64,000 bases of DNA from Spongiibacter taiwanensis (GCF_023702635.1 NZ_CP098455.1:2852001-2916000); one strand, 5' to 3'; positions 48,322 to 60,265 are shown, counted from the first letter of the stretch. Translations and numbers: made by a program. The notes: generated by a model from the sequence alone, not told the origin.

Positions 48322-49026
48322 TCAGATATTCTCTGCCCAGACCGAGCAGCGGCAGCGCCACAGCGTTTGGCCCGCCACCGAATACTTTCGCTCAAAGGGA
48401 GTGATGGGCGGATCAGGCTGAAACTGACTGACCTCGCCGGGTTGGCCGGCCAGGTTCAAGGCAAGCGCAAACTCTTCCACATAAACCGGCCAGTTGCTGC
48501 GCAGCTCTATTTCCCCGCCCAGTTGCAGGAGGGCGGGAAACACGGCAGAACCCTGCACCCGATACTTCAACTGGCCGGGTTTTGGCCAGGGGTTTGGATA
48601 GAGCAGGTAATGTTTGGCCAATTGCCAACCCGCTTGCGCTGCGAGTCGCCAAAAATCGTCAACATCAGCCCTAACCAGCAGGTAATTGTCACGGTGCTCG
48701 CCGGCGATGGCGTGGTTTTGCAAATGCTTTCCCAGTCGGTGGGCTGATTTGTCGATGCCGATGACCAGCGAATCCGGATAGCGTTCTGCCAGTGTGTAAG
48801 TGCTCTCGCCAACGCCACAAAAGGAGTCAAAGATAATTGACTGCGTTGCCGGTTGCCGGGCCAGCCAGTGCTCGGTTTGGTGAAAGGCATCGACGTTGTG
48901 GCTGGCAAAGGGCTTGCGAAAGGGGTGGGCCAGGTGCCGGGCGACGGTGGCCGCGAGCTTGTCGTGGGGGCGGACCTGGCTGCTGGTGATGATGCGTGGC
49001 GATAAGGCGTTGTTGGTCTTTTTCAT
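48322..49026 (-). CDS. TrmB-like SAM-dependent methyltransferase
   Basis: About 234 aa, class I methyltransferase. FDSFCGVGESTYTLAERYPDSLVIGIDKS is the SAM region (read in parts) and YLLYPNPWPKPGQLKYR is in the place of the FPDPWPK motif of tRNA m7G46 methyltransferase TrmB. The usual HxKRR after PWPK is replaced by QLKYR and the N-terminus differs, so it may be a diverged paralogue with a different substrate. ATG 49026 taken; the frame opens at 49077 and no strong ribosome site was found for either. Confidence 0.72.
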   Translation of the reverse strand: MKKTNNALSPRIITSSQVRPHDKLAATVARHLAHPFRKPFASHNVDAFHQTEHWLARQPATQSIIFDSFCGVGESTYTLAERYPDSLVIGIDKSAHRLGKHLQNHAIAGEHRDNYLLVRADVDDFWRLAAQAGWQLAKHYLLYPNPWPKPGQLKYRVQGSAVFPALLQLGGEIELRSNWPVYVEEFALALNLAGQPGEVSQFQPDPPITPFERKYSVAGQTLWRCRCSVWAENI

Positions 49027-49133
49027 ACGGTCGCGGGCCAGAGGGTGACGCTTTTGTGGCCGGGGAGTATCGCACAAAAGCCCCGGTGATGATCGCGGGT
49101 TCCTTGCCTTGTCTTGCCTGGCCCTGTCTTGCC

Positions 49134-50072
49134 TTAGTGGGGCCGGGGTAGCGCGACCGCGCGGGCCGGGCTGCCCTCGGAACCTAAATACAGTGTGTTG
49201 CCGTCGCGGCTGAAGGTGCCGGCTTCAATCTGAGGGAATCGGCCGGGATTTAAAATCACCGGGTCGCGATTGAGGGCGGTCAGCCAGCTGTCTTCCCCGT
49301 CGCGGGGAAAGTAGTAGGTGTGGCGCGGCGTGACCACAATGGCGGCATCGTGCTCGGGGCTAAAGGCCATGGCAGTGGGCTGAAATTGCCAGCGCTGTTT
49401 GGCTTTGATATCGGCGTGTTTGGCCTTGCTGGGCAGGCTGGTGACCTCCCCGAGGTACTGCAGCGGGACAAACAATTGCTTCAGCGCGTCGAGGGAAAAG
49501 CGATATAGCCGCGGATTGTCGTCGCGTTTACTGAGCAGGTATACGCTGCGCTCTACGGCGTCGATTGCCACGGCTTCGGTATCGCGGGGGCCGTCTGGAT
49601 ACACGACCGTATAGCGGCGCAGGGTTTTCGCTTCCGCGGCATCAAGGCCGGGTTCGGCCAGCAGGTAGAGGTCGACAAAGGGCCGCAGGCCGGTATTGTC
49701 GCCGGTGTCTGCAATCAGCAAGAAGGCATTGCCGTTGGCATCTTTGAAGCTGGCGATGTCCTCCCAGTCAAAGGCGCTGGCCCCGCGAATGTTAACCTGG
49801 CCGAGTACTTCACCGTTGGTGTTTAGCCGAAACAAGCGCGCGGAATCACCGGAGTCGTTGTGGGCCCATAAGAGATGGTCGCTGACAAAACTGCTGGCCA
49901 GGCCGCTCATCTCGTTCAGTTCGGGGGCGGTGTAGGTCAAGACCGTGGGTGCCTCGGTTGCCTTCGCTGGGGGTTCAGCCGCTTGCGCAAGCGGTGCGAT
50001 TGCCAGGGCAAAGCACAACAAACTCGCACAGGCAACGCGAAATGGGGCGAAGACACGGGGTAAGCAAAGCAT
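49134..50072 (-). CDS. Secreted beta-propeller-like protein, function unknown
   Basis: About 312 aa. Signal peptide (VACASLLCFALAIAPLAQAA). The mature part has repeated beta-rich blades: MSGLASSFVSDHLLWAHNDSGDSARLF, AFDWEDIASF, GNAFLLIADTGDN, DTEAVAIDAVERSVYLLSKRD and FQPTAMAFSP, read in parts. This resembles SdiA-regulated and esterase-like phytase propellers. Possibly periplasmic. ATG 50072 is preferred because AGGA lies 5 bases upstream; the frame opens at 50156. Confidence 0.7.
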   Translation of the reverse strand: MLCLPRVFAPFRVACASLLCFALAIAPLAQAAEPPAKATEAPTVLTYTAPELNEMSGLASSFVSDHLLWAHNDSGDSARLFRLNTNGEVLGQVNIRGASAFDWEDIASFKDANGNAFLLIADTGDNTGLRPFVDLYLLAEPGLDAAEAKTLRRYTVVYPDGPRDTEAVAIDAVERSVYLLSKRDDNPRLYRFSLDALKQLFVPLQYLGEVTSLPSKAKHADIKAKQRWQFQPTAMAFSPEHDAAIVVTPRHTYYFPRDGEDSWLTALNRDPVILNPGRFPQIEAGTFSRDGNTLYLGSEGSPARAVALPRPH

Positions 50073-50586
50073 AAACATCCTGATTGGGCTGTGACGGCAT
50101 TTTTGGCCGCGTTGGGGAGTTGTGATCAATGGTGCTAGAAAAGGTTCGCCATTCACGCCCCGCCGACAGAGTGGATGCGAACCAGGGGGTGCGACTCAGG
50201 TTTTGCGACTCAGGGTTGCTAGACCCAATGGCAATTCAGCTATTATCAGAGTACATGCACGATTCTTACCAGTGCCGCATCGGGCAACAGACTGCACACC
50301 AATCATGACGGGGTGGTGACAGTGGGAGGCCTCTGTCGGTTGAGGTGAATTCTTTGGTAGAGATGCGCTGTGGCGGGCTGGCTGGCGGCAGTCCCCCGGC
50401 GCAGCCTTCGCCGGGGGAACAAAGGGCTAGTGGTCCATGCGGTAAATTAGGTCACCCTCAGAGCGTCTGCGTGGGCGAGCCAAGGCGGGTTTCGCCGCTC
50501 ATGGCCCGGCCCTTTGCAAGGGCTGCAACGCCGTCCAAAATCCCTTGTGCTGTGGCTGAGCGTAACCTTATTTGCCGCCTGGGCCA
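50073..50586. other. Intergenic region, 514 bases
   Basis: No gene is seen. It holds a direct repeat GCGACTCAGG (50191-50200 and 50205-50214) and a strong hairpin, CCCCCGGCG at 50393-50401 with CGCCGGGGG at 50409-50417 around a 7-base loop. The hairpin lies about 170 bases beyond the fadH stop on the minus strand and may end its transcript, though no T run follows. The promoter of the propeller gene should be in 50080-50200. Confidence 0.5.
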
Positions 50587-52632
<2,046 letters not shown>

Positions 52633-52665
52633 TCAATCGGAGCGGGATGAATTATGTCTGGTACG

Positions 52666-52686
52666 CAACTTGACGGCGTCAAGTTG
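52666..52686. promoter_or_regulatory. Perfect inverted repeat, likely TetR operator
   Basis: The core AACTTGACGGCGTCAAGTT (52667-52685) is a perfect dyad with one central base, extended by one C-G pair to 21 bases. It lies between the divergent fadH and TetR starts (52602 and 52741). Position, size and symmetry suit binding of a TetR dimer that controls both genes. Confidence 0.7.
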
Positions 52687-52689
52687 TAC

Positions 52690-52718
52690 AGGCTAGTCGT
52701 CTATATGGACACTGTCAA
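52690..52718 (-). promoter_or_regulatory. Candidate fadH promoter
   Basis: TTGACA (minus strand, 52718-52713), a perfect -35 consensus, with TAGCCT 17 bases on (52695-52690) as a weak -10. The start point would fall in the inverted repeat at 52666-52686, so a bound repressor would block it. Confidence 0.45.
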
Positions 52719-52740
52719 GATTGGCTGCTACATTGCCTTC

Positions 52741-53373
52741 ATGCCAGCCGCCAACACCAAAAAGACTTCTCCTCGATCCCGCAGTTATCACCACGGTGAC
52801 CTGCGTCCCGCGCTGGTGGAAGAGGCCGCCCGCCTCCTCGGCGAAGAGGGTGAGGACGCCTTATCCATGCGCCGTCTGGCACAAAACCTGGGGGTTTCCA
52901 GGATGGCGCCCTATCACCACTTTCCCGATAAACACGGCCTGATGTGTGCGGTCGCCGAGGAGGGTTTTCGGCGCTTGCTGGAAATGATCGACGGTGATGA
53001 TTTTCTCAACGGGCGCAGTAATACCCGGTCGGGCTTGCGGGCGTTTATCGACAATTACATTCGCTTCTCCCTGGATAACCGCCACTACTACGAGCTGATG
53101 TTTGGTGCTCGACTGTGGAAAGTACAACAGCCCACGGACCAGTTGCGTGAATACGCCCACGGCGCGTTTAAAGGCTATGTTGAGAAAATGCGCAGGTTGC
53201 CCCTGGTCAGTGCGGCACCCGGTGATGCATTGCGGTATGCCCAGGTGAGCTGGTCGACGCTGCATGGCATCAGTCGCGTCGTCATTGATGGCATCTACCT
53301 GCAGTCCGATGCCGTATCCGCAATGTGTGATGCCGCCGCCGACATGATGTGGCGGGCCTTTCAGCCCGACTAG
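52741..53373 (+). CDS. TetR family transcriptional regulator
   Basis: 210 aa. HTH region at about 12-60 ([52 protein letters not shown] read in parts), with the PYHHFPDK recognition turn. The C-terminal ligand domain (about 75-205) resembles the TetR_C group with [22 protein letters not shown] 52741 gives the usual N-terminus; the frame opens at 52654 within the operator. Divergent from fadH; probably an acyl-CoA-type or fatty-acid regulator of fadH and possibly the ABC genes (inference). Confidence 0.88.
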   Translation: MPAANTKKTSPRSRSYHHGDLRPALVEEAARLLGEEGEDALSMRRLAQNLGVSRMAPYHHFPDKHGLMCAVAEEGFRRLLEMIDGDDFLNGRSNTRSGLRAFIDNYIRFSLDNRHYYELMFGARLWKVQQPTDQLREYAHGAFKGYVEKMRRLPLVSAAPGDALRYAQVSWSTLHGISRVVIDGIYLQSDAVSAMCDAAADMMWRAFQPD

Positions 53374-53477
53374 CCCGGTCGCGGTTGCTGGGTTGCTTGC
53401 CTTGGCGGCGGAAGTCGCCGACACTTTGGGCAGTTTTTTCTTCCGGTTTTTTTCTCCCAATTGTGATTGGAGGCCAT

Positions 53478-54428
53478 GTGTCCGCCATCAGTGTGCAGGG
53501 CGTCAGCAAGGTTTACAGCGGCGGCTTTACCGCCCTGCAAGACGTCAATCTGGAAATTGAAGAGGGCGAAATCTTCGCCCTGCTCGGTCCCAACGGGGCG
53601 GGCAAAACGACGTTGATCAGTATTATTTGCGGCATTGTGAATGCCAGCGGTGGCACGGTACTGGCCGATGGCTTTGATATCCGCCGTGACTACCGCCAAA
53701 CCCGAAGCCTGATTGGCCTAGTTCCCCAGGAGCTGAGCACGGACGGCTTTGAGAGCGTGATGTCGACGGTCAAATTCAGCCGCGGCCTGTTTGGCAAAGC
53801 GCCCGATCCGGCCTACATCGAGAAGATCCTCCGCCAGCTGTCCCTGTGGGAGAAACGCAACAACCGGATTATGGAATTGTCGGGGGGGATGAAGCGCCGG
53901 GTGATGATTGCCAAAGCCCTTTCCCATGAACCCCGAATTCTATTCCTGGACGAGCCCACGGCGGGGGTGGATGTTGAGCTGCGCCGAGACATGTGGGAAA
54001 TGGTCCGGGGGCTGCGCGAGCAGGGTGTCACCATCATTCTGACGACCCACTATATTGAAGAAGCCGAGGAAATGGCGGACCGCATCGGGGTCATCAATCG
54101 CGGCCAAATTGTGTTGGTAGAAGATAAATCCAGCTTGATGGAAAAGCTCGGACAGAAACAGCTGCGCCTGCAGTTGCAGCAACCCCTGGCAGAAATTCCA
54201 GCTGATCTTCGGGCGCTGCCGCTGTCTCTGGCCGATGACGGCCATCAGTTGATCTTTCATTTTGACAGTCAGAGCGAGCACACCGGGATCGCCGATGTGT
54301 TGCGACGCCTCGATGCTCACGGCATCGACTATAAAGACCTGCAATCGAAGCAGCGCTCGCTCGAGGAGATCTTCGTCAGCCTCGTTCACGACAACGCCAG
54401 TCAATCAGCAGCGGAGGTTCAGGCGTGA
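53478..54428 (+). CDS. ABC-2 type transporter ATP-binding protein
   Basis: 316 aa. Walker [11 protein letters not shown]-loop LVPQELS, signature LSGGMKRR, Walker [14 protein letters not shown] and H-loop [13 protein letters not shown]-terminal extension of about 80 residues ([17 protein letters not shown]) is typical of drug/polysaccharide exporters of the ABC-2 group. GTG 53478 is chosen because GGAGG lies 4 bases upstream; the frame opens at 53349. The stop overlaps the permease start by 4 bases. Confidence 0.9.
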   Translation: MSAISVQGVSKVYSGGFTALQDVNLEIEEGEIFALLGPNGAGKTTLISIICGIVNASGGTVLADGFDIRRDYRQTRSLIGLVPQELSTDGFESVMSTVKFSRGLFGKAPDPAYIEKILRQLSLWEKRNNRIMELSGGMKRRVMIAKALSHEPRILFLDEPTAGVDVELRRDMWEMVRGLREQGVTIILTTHYIEEAEEMADRIGVINRGQIVLVEDKSSLMEKLGQKQLRLQLQQPLAEIPADLRALPLSLADDGHQLIFHFDSQSEHTGIADVLRRLDAHGIDYKDLQSKQRSLEEIFVSLVHDNASQSAAEVQA

Positions 54429-55186
54429 ATTTCTACGCGGTAAAAGCCATCTATTTTTTTGAAATGCACCGCTGGTGGCGCACGCTGATGCAAAGCCTGG
54501 CTTCGCCGGTCATTTCGACCTCCCTTTACTTCGTTGTATTCGGTTCGGCCATTGGCTCAAAGATGGTGGAAATTGATGGCGTCAGCTACGGTGCGTTTAT
54601 CATTCCGGGGCTGTTGATGCTGGCCTTGCTCACCGAAAGCATTTCCAATGCGTCCTTCGGTATTTACTTCCCCAAGTACAACGGCACCATTTATGAGTTG
54701 CTGTCTGCGCCAGTGGCTACCACCGAAATATTGCTGGGATACGTGGGGGCTGCTGCCACCAAATCCATCGTGCTGGGGATAATTATTCTGGCAACCGCGC
54801 GACTGTTTGTGGATTACCAGATTTTGCACCCAGTGTGGATGGTGGCCTTTCTGGTAATGACGGCGGTCAGTTTCAGTCTGTTCGGCTTCATCATTGGTGT
54901 GTGGGCTAATGGATTTGAAAAGCTGCAAATTGTGCCGATGTTGATCGTTACCCCGCTGGCCTTTCTGGGTGGCAGCTTTTACTCCATCAGCATGTTGCCG
55001 CCCCTGTGGCAGACCATCACCCTGGCGAACCCGGTGGTGTACCTGATCAGCGGGTTTCGCTGGAGTTTTTATGGGGTAGCGGATGTGAATGTGGCGGTCA
55101 GCGTGGGCATGACCGCCGGATTTATGTTGCTGTGCCTGGCATTGGCATCGTGGATGTTGCGCACCGGCTATCGCATTAAAAATTAA
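54425..55186 (+). CDS. ABC-2 type transporter permease
   Basis: 253 aa with six hydrophobic segments. [20 protein letters not shown] near 27-46, [40 protein letters not shown] (read in parts) with the ABC-2 signature around helices 2-3, and [20 protein letters not shown] near 180. Like YadH/NodJ permeases. Pairs with the ATPase as an exporter of unknown substrate. GTG start. Its stop overlaps the convergent ligase stop by 4 bases. Confidence 0.9.
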   Translation: MNFYAVKAIYFFEMHRWWRTLMQSLASPVISTSLYFVVFGSAIGSKMVEIDGVSYGAFIIPGLLMLALLTESISNASFGIYFPKYNGTIYELLSAPVATTEILLGYVGAAATKSIVLGIIILATARLFVDYQILHPVWMVAFLVMTAVSFSLFGFIIGVWANGFEKLQIVPMLIVTPLAFLGGSFYSISMLPPLWQTITLANPVVYLISGFRWSFYGVADVNVAVSVGMTAGFMLLCLALASWMLRTGYRIKN

Positions 55187-56841
55187 TCGGGTGATACCGG
55201 CTGTGATGGCCACTGATAGTTGCTGAATTGCGCCCGAATATCCTTCTTGCTCAGTTTGCCGGTGGCGGTATGTGGCAATTCGGTGACCACCTCGCAGGCG
55301 TCGGGTATCCACCATTTTGCTACCTTGCCTTCCAGCCAGCGCAGTAGGGTGGCTGGGGCCTCGGCGGCGCTCAGGCTGCTCCCCTCTTTCAGCACGACCA
55401 CCAACAGCGGACGCTCTGTCCACTTGGGGTGGGGCAAGCCAACCACGGCGGCTTCGGCAACATCCGGGTGATTAACGGCGGCATTTTCCAAGTCGATGGA
55501 ACTGATCCATTCACCGCCGGATTTGATCACATCTTTGAGGCGGTCAGTGATTTGCAGCATCCCCCACTCGTCGATACAGCCCACATCGCCGGTTTCAAAC
55601 CAGCCGTCGTCATCCAGAGTCTGGCCGTCGTAGTGAAAGTAGTCGTTAATAATCCAGGGGCCTCTTACCTTGATGGCACCGGTGCTTTTGCCGTCCCAGG
55701 GCAGGGCCTCGCCCTGGTCGTTGGTGATCTTGATGTCGACCCCAAACACCGGACGACCGGCTTTTAAACTGACTTCGGCTTTGTCCGCTTCTGGCAGCGA
55801 TTCCAGGGCGGTTGGCTTGCGGCCGTTGAAGGTCCCGAGGGGGTTCATTTCCGTCATGCCCCAGCCAATCTGTACGTCTACGCCGTAACGGCTGCGCATC
55901 TGCTCATATATCACCATTGGACAGGCGGCGCCGCCCACGGTCAGGCGCGTTAAGGTTGGAATGGTCCCGCCTGACTGGTTGAGGTAGTTGAGCAGGGCGA
56001 GCCACACGGTGGGTACCCCGGCAGAGGCGGTAACCTTTTCCTCGTTGATCAGTGCACAGAGGGTCTCGCCATCGGCCATTTTGGGGCCGGGCATCACCAG
56101 TTTGGCACCCACCATCGGTGCGGAATACACCAGCCCCCAGCCGTTGACGTGGAACATGGGCACGATGGGCAGAATCACATCGTTGACTGAGATAGCGAAC
56201 ACGTCGGGGGCAATACTGGCCAGACTGTGCAGCACGGTGGAGCGATGGGTGTAGAGCACGCCTTTGGGGTTGCCGGTGGTGCCTGAGGTATAGCACAGCG
56301 CCGATGGTGCGTTCTCGTCGAGATCAGGCCAATCAAAGACATCGGGCTCGTCCTCAATCAGCTGTTCGTAGCAGTGGGCGTTGCGCAGTGTGGTGTCGGG
56401 CATGGCCGCTTCACTGGTCATCACCACATAGCCCTGCACCTTGGGCAATTTCTCCTGGAGTGATTCCAATAGCGGCACCATGGTCAAATCGACAAACACC
56501 CACTGGTCTTCCCCGTGATTGACGATGTATTCCAACTGCTCAGGAAACAGGCGCGGGTTGACTGTGTGGCAAACCATCCCGCTGCAGGACACGGCATAGT
56601 AAATTTCAAAGTGCCGGTAATCGTTCCAGGCGAAGGTGCCAATGGTGTCCCCTTGCTTCAGGCCGAGCCGGGCCAGCGCATTGGCCAGCTTGCGCACCCG
56701 TGTGAAGGCATCGTGATAGGTATAGCGGTGGCGGGGGTTGTCTGCGGTCACTGAGACAATCTCGGCGAAGCCATTCACCTGATCGGCATGACGCATTAAA
56801 TGGGTTAGCGTCAGCGGCGTGGTCATCATCGGCATAGGCAT
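55183..56841 (-). CDS. Acyl-CoA ligase (AMP-binding)
   Basis: 552 aa ANL-superfamily adenylating enzyme. ATP motif [17 protein letters not shown] near 180-196, then [57 protein letters not shown] (in parts) and the C-terminal Lys in [10 protein letters not shown]. Resembles medium/long-chain fatty acyl-CoA synthetases. Likely gives the CoA ester of the acid produced by the P450/ALDH steps. ATG 56841 is taken; nearby ATGs are possible. Confidence 0.9.
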   Translation of the reverse strand: MPMPMMTTPLTLTHLMRHADQVNGFAEIVSVTADNPRHRYTYHDAFTRVRKLANALARLGLKQGDTIGTFAWNDYRHFEIYYAVSCSGMVCHTVNPRLFPEQLEYIVNHGEDQWVFVDLTMVPLLESLQEKLPKVQGYVVMTSEAAMPDTTLRNAHCYEQLIEDEPDVFDWPDLDENAPSALCYTSGTTGNPKGVLYTHRSTVLHSLASIAPDVFAISVNDVILPIVPMFHVNGWGLVYSAPMVGAKLVMPGPKMADGETLCALINEEKVTASAGVPTVWLALLNYLNQSGGTIPTLTRLTVGGAACPMVIYEQMRSRYGVDVQIGWGMTEMNPLGTFNGRKPTALESLPEADKAEVSLKAGRPVFGVDIKITNDQGEALPWDGKSTGAIKVRGPWIINDYFHYDGQTLDDDGWFETGDVGCIDEWGMLQITDRLKDVIKSGGEWISSIDLENAAVNHPDVAEAAVVGLPHPKWTERPLLVVVLKEGSSLSAAEAPATLLRWLEGKVAKWWIPDACEVVTELPHTATGKLSKKDIRAQFSNYQWPSQPVSPD

Positions 56842-56906
56842 TCTTCAGTAATCTCCCGGGTTATTGTTATTGGTGCCACTGGGTGGCGCTAGCTCTGGCT
56901 AATTAG

Positions 56907-56972
56907 GTGTACGTAACTGGGTCCATGCAACTGGGTCCATGCAACCAGGTCGACTTAACCCAGTGTACGTAA
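56907..56972. repeat. Small nested repeats upstream of the ligase gene
   Basis: GTGTACGTAA occurs at 56907-56916 and 56963-56972. Between them a 14-base unit AACTGGGTCCATGC is repeated in tandem (56915-56928, 56929-56942), followed by a degenerate AACCAGGTCG; ACTGGGT is also mirrored by ACCCAGT at 56958-56964. It lies before the ligase start and after the 146-aa gene, and could be a regulatory array. Confidence 0.6.
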
Positions 56973-56993
56973 AATGTAGCCGTCGGCGATGCA

Positions 56994-57434
56994 TCAATCC
57001 AGCGCCGGAAGGGCAGGGAATGCTGGAATCGCCAGTAGCGGGGCTGACAGTAGCGGCACCGGCGGCACAATGACCAGTTCCGGAGAAATCAGTGTGCCGC
57101 CGTTGAGGAAATAATCGGGTAGCTCCGCTGGCGTGTTCACCAAGACATCGAAGGCGGGCACAAGCTGCCCCTTCAGCGGCCCACCGAGACCGAGTAGCGC
57201 GCCGGTCGGGCCATTGTTGTTGGAGAACACCAATTCGCCCGCGGCGGGCAACACCAGCAGGGTGCCAATGCCCCTGGGCAAGATGCCGCTGGCACCAATG
57301 TCGCCAAAGGCGCTGGTATTTGTGCTGAGGTTGGCAAGCAGAGGTAAGGCAGCGCCCAGATTCTGGCTGTGTCCGGCTTGGCTACCAAGCAGCCCGAGCG
57401 TGATAACTGCGGGTAAGAATGCGTTGAGTTTCAT
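56994..57434 (-). CDS. Small secreted protein, 146 aa, unknown
   Basis: I do not recognise a family. It begins with a signal peptide (MKLNAFLPAVITLGLLGSQAGHSQ). The mature part is low-complexity, rich in Leu, Pro, Gly and Ala, with repeated short hydrophobic turns and a C-terminus VPPVPLLSAPLLAIPAFPALPALD. No Cys after the signal. AGGAAA lies upstream of the ATG. It is on the same strand, 36 bases after the receptor stop, so it may be an exported partner of that receptor or binding protein for its substrate (inference). Confidence 0.6.
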   Translation of the reverse strand: MKLNAFLPAVITLGLLGSQAGHSQNLGAALPLLANLSTNTSAFGDIGASGILPRGIGTLLVLPAAGELVFSNNNGPTGALLGLGGPLKGQLVPAFDVLVNTPAELPDYFLNGGTLISPELVIVPPVPLLSAPLLAIPAFPALPALD

Positions 57435-57470
57435 TTTAGCGATTTCCTGAATAGTGATTGATGGTTTGCC

Positions 57471-59834
57471 CTACAGCAACGTATCGAAGTCCCATTTGAG
57501 GCGAATGCCGTAAAGCTGTGGCGGTGCCAGGGTCACCGTGCGGCCAAAGTCCTGTTGCAAAATGCTTTGGTAGTAATCCTTGTCTTTGGCGTTCTTGACA
57601 AATGCGGTCAGCTGCAGCCCGAAAGGATCGTAAAAATAGCTCACACGCCCGTCCCAAAGTTCGTATTGGTCTTGCTCAAAGTGAGGGGAGTTTTGTGGCG
57701 TGGTGTTGTAGCCGCTGTTGTAGTAGTAATCGAGACCAAACTCGAAGTTGCCAATCGCACCGGCGGAGAAGAATTGATTCAGCGACAGGCTGCTGGTAAA
57801 CCGCGGTGTTCTCACGATGCGATTGCCACTAAAGTCCCGCGCGGTGTCTCCCACCAGACTGTCGGCACCGAAGTAAAGGCCGGTTGTATCGTCGAAGCCA
57901 GCACCGTCCGGGTAGTCGGTGTAATAGGCGTCGAGGTAGGTGGCGCCGCCACTCACGGCCAGTCCCGGATTCCATTCGGGCAGGGGCTGCCACTGGAAGT
58001 CGACCTCCGCGCCTTCGATTTCCGCCTCGCCCGCGTTACGAAAGCTGACGATGCCGCCGGAAGGAATGGCCACAATGGCAGTGAGCAGGCCTTTTATCTG
58101 GGTTTTGAACAGGGCGCTGTTCAGTCGCAGGGTGCCATCGAGGAGGTCGGACTTGAAGCCGAGCTCAAAGGCGGTGGCCTCTTCCCGATCGACCGGGTCG
58201 GGGTTGGTGAAAAAGTTAACGATATTATAAGTCGGGCTTTTGTAACCTCGTTGCGCCGAGGCAAAAACTTGAAAATTGTCATTCACAAAATACTGGGCAG
58301 CCAGTCTGGGCGACACGGTATTGTCTTCCAGGTCCGGGGCACTGAAGTTAGAGAGACGGATATTCTGCGACTGGTCACCCGATTTAAAGTAGGCATTGGG
58401 CGGGTTGCCAGCCAGCGGGTTGACCACGTCCAGATAGCTATTGGTGATCCCCCGCGTCTCTTCCTGGTAGCGAATACCACCGGTTAGATCAATGCGCTCA
58501 CTGAGGTGCCAGGTGGCTTGCGCGAAGATGGAGTTGGATTCGGTGGTCAGAATCCCACCGTTGCCGAGTACCACATCCTGAGTATTGTTGATGATTGGCC
58601 CAATCAGCGGATTGAGCAGGTCGGGCAGGCCGATCACGTTGCTGCCAAAGCCAACCGGGTTGAGGGTTAAATAAAGACTGCCAAAGCCTCCCTCTCCCTC
58701 GAGCCGGTATAGTCCGGCGACCCATTCCACGTGCTCGGCCAACCAGGTGTCTTCATTGGACAAAAACTGCAGTTCATAGGTCTTTTGATAGTTGAACTGA
58801 TCGGCACTGTAGAAATAGGCCTGCGACTGCTCGGTGGAGTCCAGGTCGTAGTGAGCTTCATCGACATCGGCATCATTTTCCGAATACAGAAATTTGATAT
58901 CCAGCGGCCCTGGCCGCCATTCGATCACGGCGCCGTAAAGGGTGTTCAGGGTGGAGTTGCCGCCCAGCTTATTATTGTGCCAAACCCGGTCGGGTTCGTC
59001 GGCTTCAACACCGCCGGCAAAGATCGGTGCGGGGCGCGTGTTCTCCTGAGACAGGGAATTACTGGTGAACTGATTGTGATATGAGGCGGTCAGCATGACC
59101 GTGATTTCATCGGCCGGATCCCACTGCACTTTCAGGCGCGCGCCCTCGCCAAAATCAGCGCGCATTGGGCCGGGTTGCCCATTGACTTCATTGCGGCCAT
59201 ACAGGTCCTGATGGCTTTTAAACAAGGAGAGCGTTGTACCGAGCGAGCTGGTAATTGGCGTGCCCAAGAACAACTGATAAGACTCGGCGTTGTAATTGCC
59301 AAGCTCTGTTTTCAATGAGCCGACAAACTCGTCCGGTGGGGCCTGGGTAATAATGTTGATCGCGCCACCAGTGGCGTTGCGGCCAAACAGCGTGCCCTGG
59401 GGGCCTTTAAGCACCTCCACCCGTTCCACGGGGCCCAGCGTGTCCTGCTTGCCCTGACTAGGACCAATATTGATGCCGTCAATATAAGTGGCAATGCTCG
59501 GGTCGGCGTTGGGCAGAAAGGCATCCGTACCGATCCCGCGCATGTAAATCACGGTGTAACCATAGGTGTAGGTGAAGGTCAGCCCGGGGGTAATACGTTG
59601 CAAGTCGGCAGTGGACTCGACACCCATCGCGTCGAGTTTATCTGCACTGAACGCGCTGATCATGATGGGGATATCCTGGGAGTTTTCTTCCCGCTTTTGA
59701 GCGGTAACCATAACCTCCTCAATTAGGCGGCTGCTGCGTTTAGTATTGTTTTCCCCTGTGCTGGCCAGCACAGGGGACACGGCGGCACTGCACACCGCCG
59801 CAGAGATCAGAGGTAAGAAATAATTGTTACTCAT
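57471..59834 (-). CDS. TonB-dependent receptor
   Basis: 787 aa. Signal peptide (SAAVCSAAVSPVLA), TonB box EEVMVTAQKREE, plug markers YMRGIGTDAF and GPQGTLFGRNATGGAINI, and a barrel ending GIRLKWDF. Same degrader-type class as the receptor at 10.4-12.7 kb but not a close copy. ATG 59834 is supported by AAGGTGA upstream; the frame opens at 60113 in an unlikely leader. It probably takes up the substrate of the P450 operon. Confidence 0.92.
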   Translation of the reverse strand: MSNNYFLPLISAAVCSAAVSPVLASTGENNTKRSSRLIEEVMVTAQKREENSQDIPIMISAFSADKLDAMGVESTADLQRITPGLTFTYTYGYTVIYMRGIGTDAFLPNADPSIATYIDGINIGPSQGKQDTLGPVERVEVLKGPQGTLFGRNATGGAINIITQAPPDEFVGSLKTELGNYNAESYQLFLGTPITSSLGTTLSLFKSHQDLYGRNEVNGQPGPMRADFGEGARLKVQWDPADEITVMLTASYHNQFTSNSLSQENTRPAPIFAGGVEADEPDRVWHNNKLGGNSTLNTLYGAVIEWRPGPLDIKFLYSENDADVDEAHYDLDSTEQSQAYFYSADQFNYQKTYELQFLSNEDTWLAEHVEWVAGLYRLEGEGGFGSLYLTLNPVGFGSNVIGLPDLLNPLIGPIINNTQDVVLGNGGILTTESNSIFAQATWHLSERIDLTGGIRYQEETRGITNSYLDVVNPLAGNPPNAYFKSGDQSQNIRLSNFSAPDLEDNTVSPRLAAQYFVNDNFQVFASAQRGYKSPTYNIVNFFTNPDPVDREEATAFELGFKSDLLDGTLRLNSALFKTQIKGLLTAIVAIPSGGIVSFRNAGEAEIEGAEVDFQWQPLPEWNPGLAVSGGATYLDAYYTDYPDGAGFDDTTGLYFGADSLVGDTARDFSGNRIVRTPRFTSSLSLNQFFSAGAIGNFEFGLDYYYNSGYNTTPQNSPHFEQDQYELWDGRVSYFYDPFGLQLTAFVKNAKDKDYYQSILQQDFGRTVTLAPPQLYGIRLKWDFDTLL

Positions 59835-59890
59835 GAAAATCACCTTATTATTATCGTTACGAGTTTTCGTTAATTTTTGACGCGCTGACC

Positions 59891-60265
59891 TTAGGAAGGG
59901 CGAATAAGCCGCATAAGAAATATCAAGGCGCCGAGTACATCCATGACCGCAAGCCACAGCATCAGCTGGGAAACTCCACTGATATAGCCGTAAAACAGCC
60001 AGCCACTGGCCAGCACCTTCACCATTAAACTCAGTCCGACGATCTGTCGGGAATCGGCGACCTGCAGCCGGATCAGGGCAAGACCCAGTCCCAGGCAGCC
60101 CGCAATACCACACAGGCTCAGTACCAGTGGGTGGGTCGCGATTGCATCGCCGAGTTGGCCGGTGCTCAACAGCAGCTCAATTGCCAAAGCATTGAGCCCA
60201 GGTAGGGCGAGGACGAGGAAAATCCCGACGTCGGCTTGATAAATCAATCGGTGATTAATGGCCAT
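59891..60265 (-). CDS. Small membrane protein, 124 aa, unknown
   Basis: About four hydrophobic segments (IFLVLALPGLNALAI, LVLSLCGIAGCLGLGLALI, QIVGLSLMVKVLASGWLFY, LMLWLAVMDVLGALIFLM). No family recognised. Its start overlaps the end of the SnoaL-like gene by 11 bases, and it precedes the receptor gene, so it belongs to the P450 operon. It may act in membrane passage of the substrate, but nothing shows this. Confidence 0.7.
   Translation of the reverse strand: MAINHRLIYQADVGIFLVLALPGLNALAIELLLSTGQLGDAIATHPLVLSLCGIAGCLGLGLALIRLQVADSRQIVGLSLMVKVLASGWLFYGYISGVSQLMLWLAVMDVLGALIFLMRLIRPS

Noticed and set aside
50122-50319. Short plus-strand frame in the 514-base gap
   Set aside because: No ribosome site or protein-like composition; overlaps the leader of the propeller gene.
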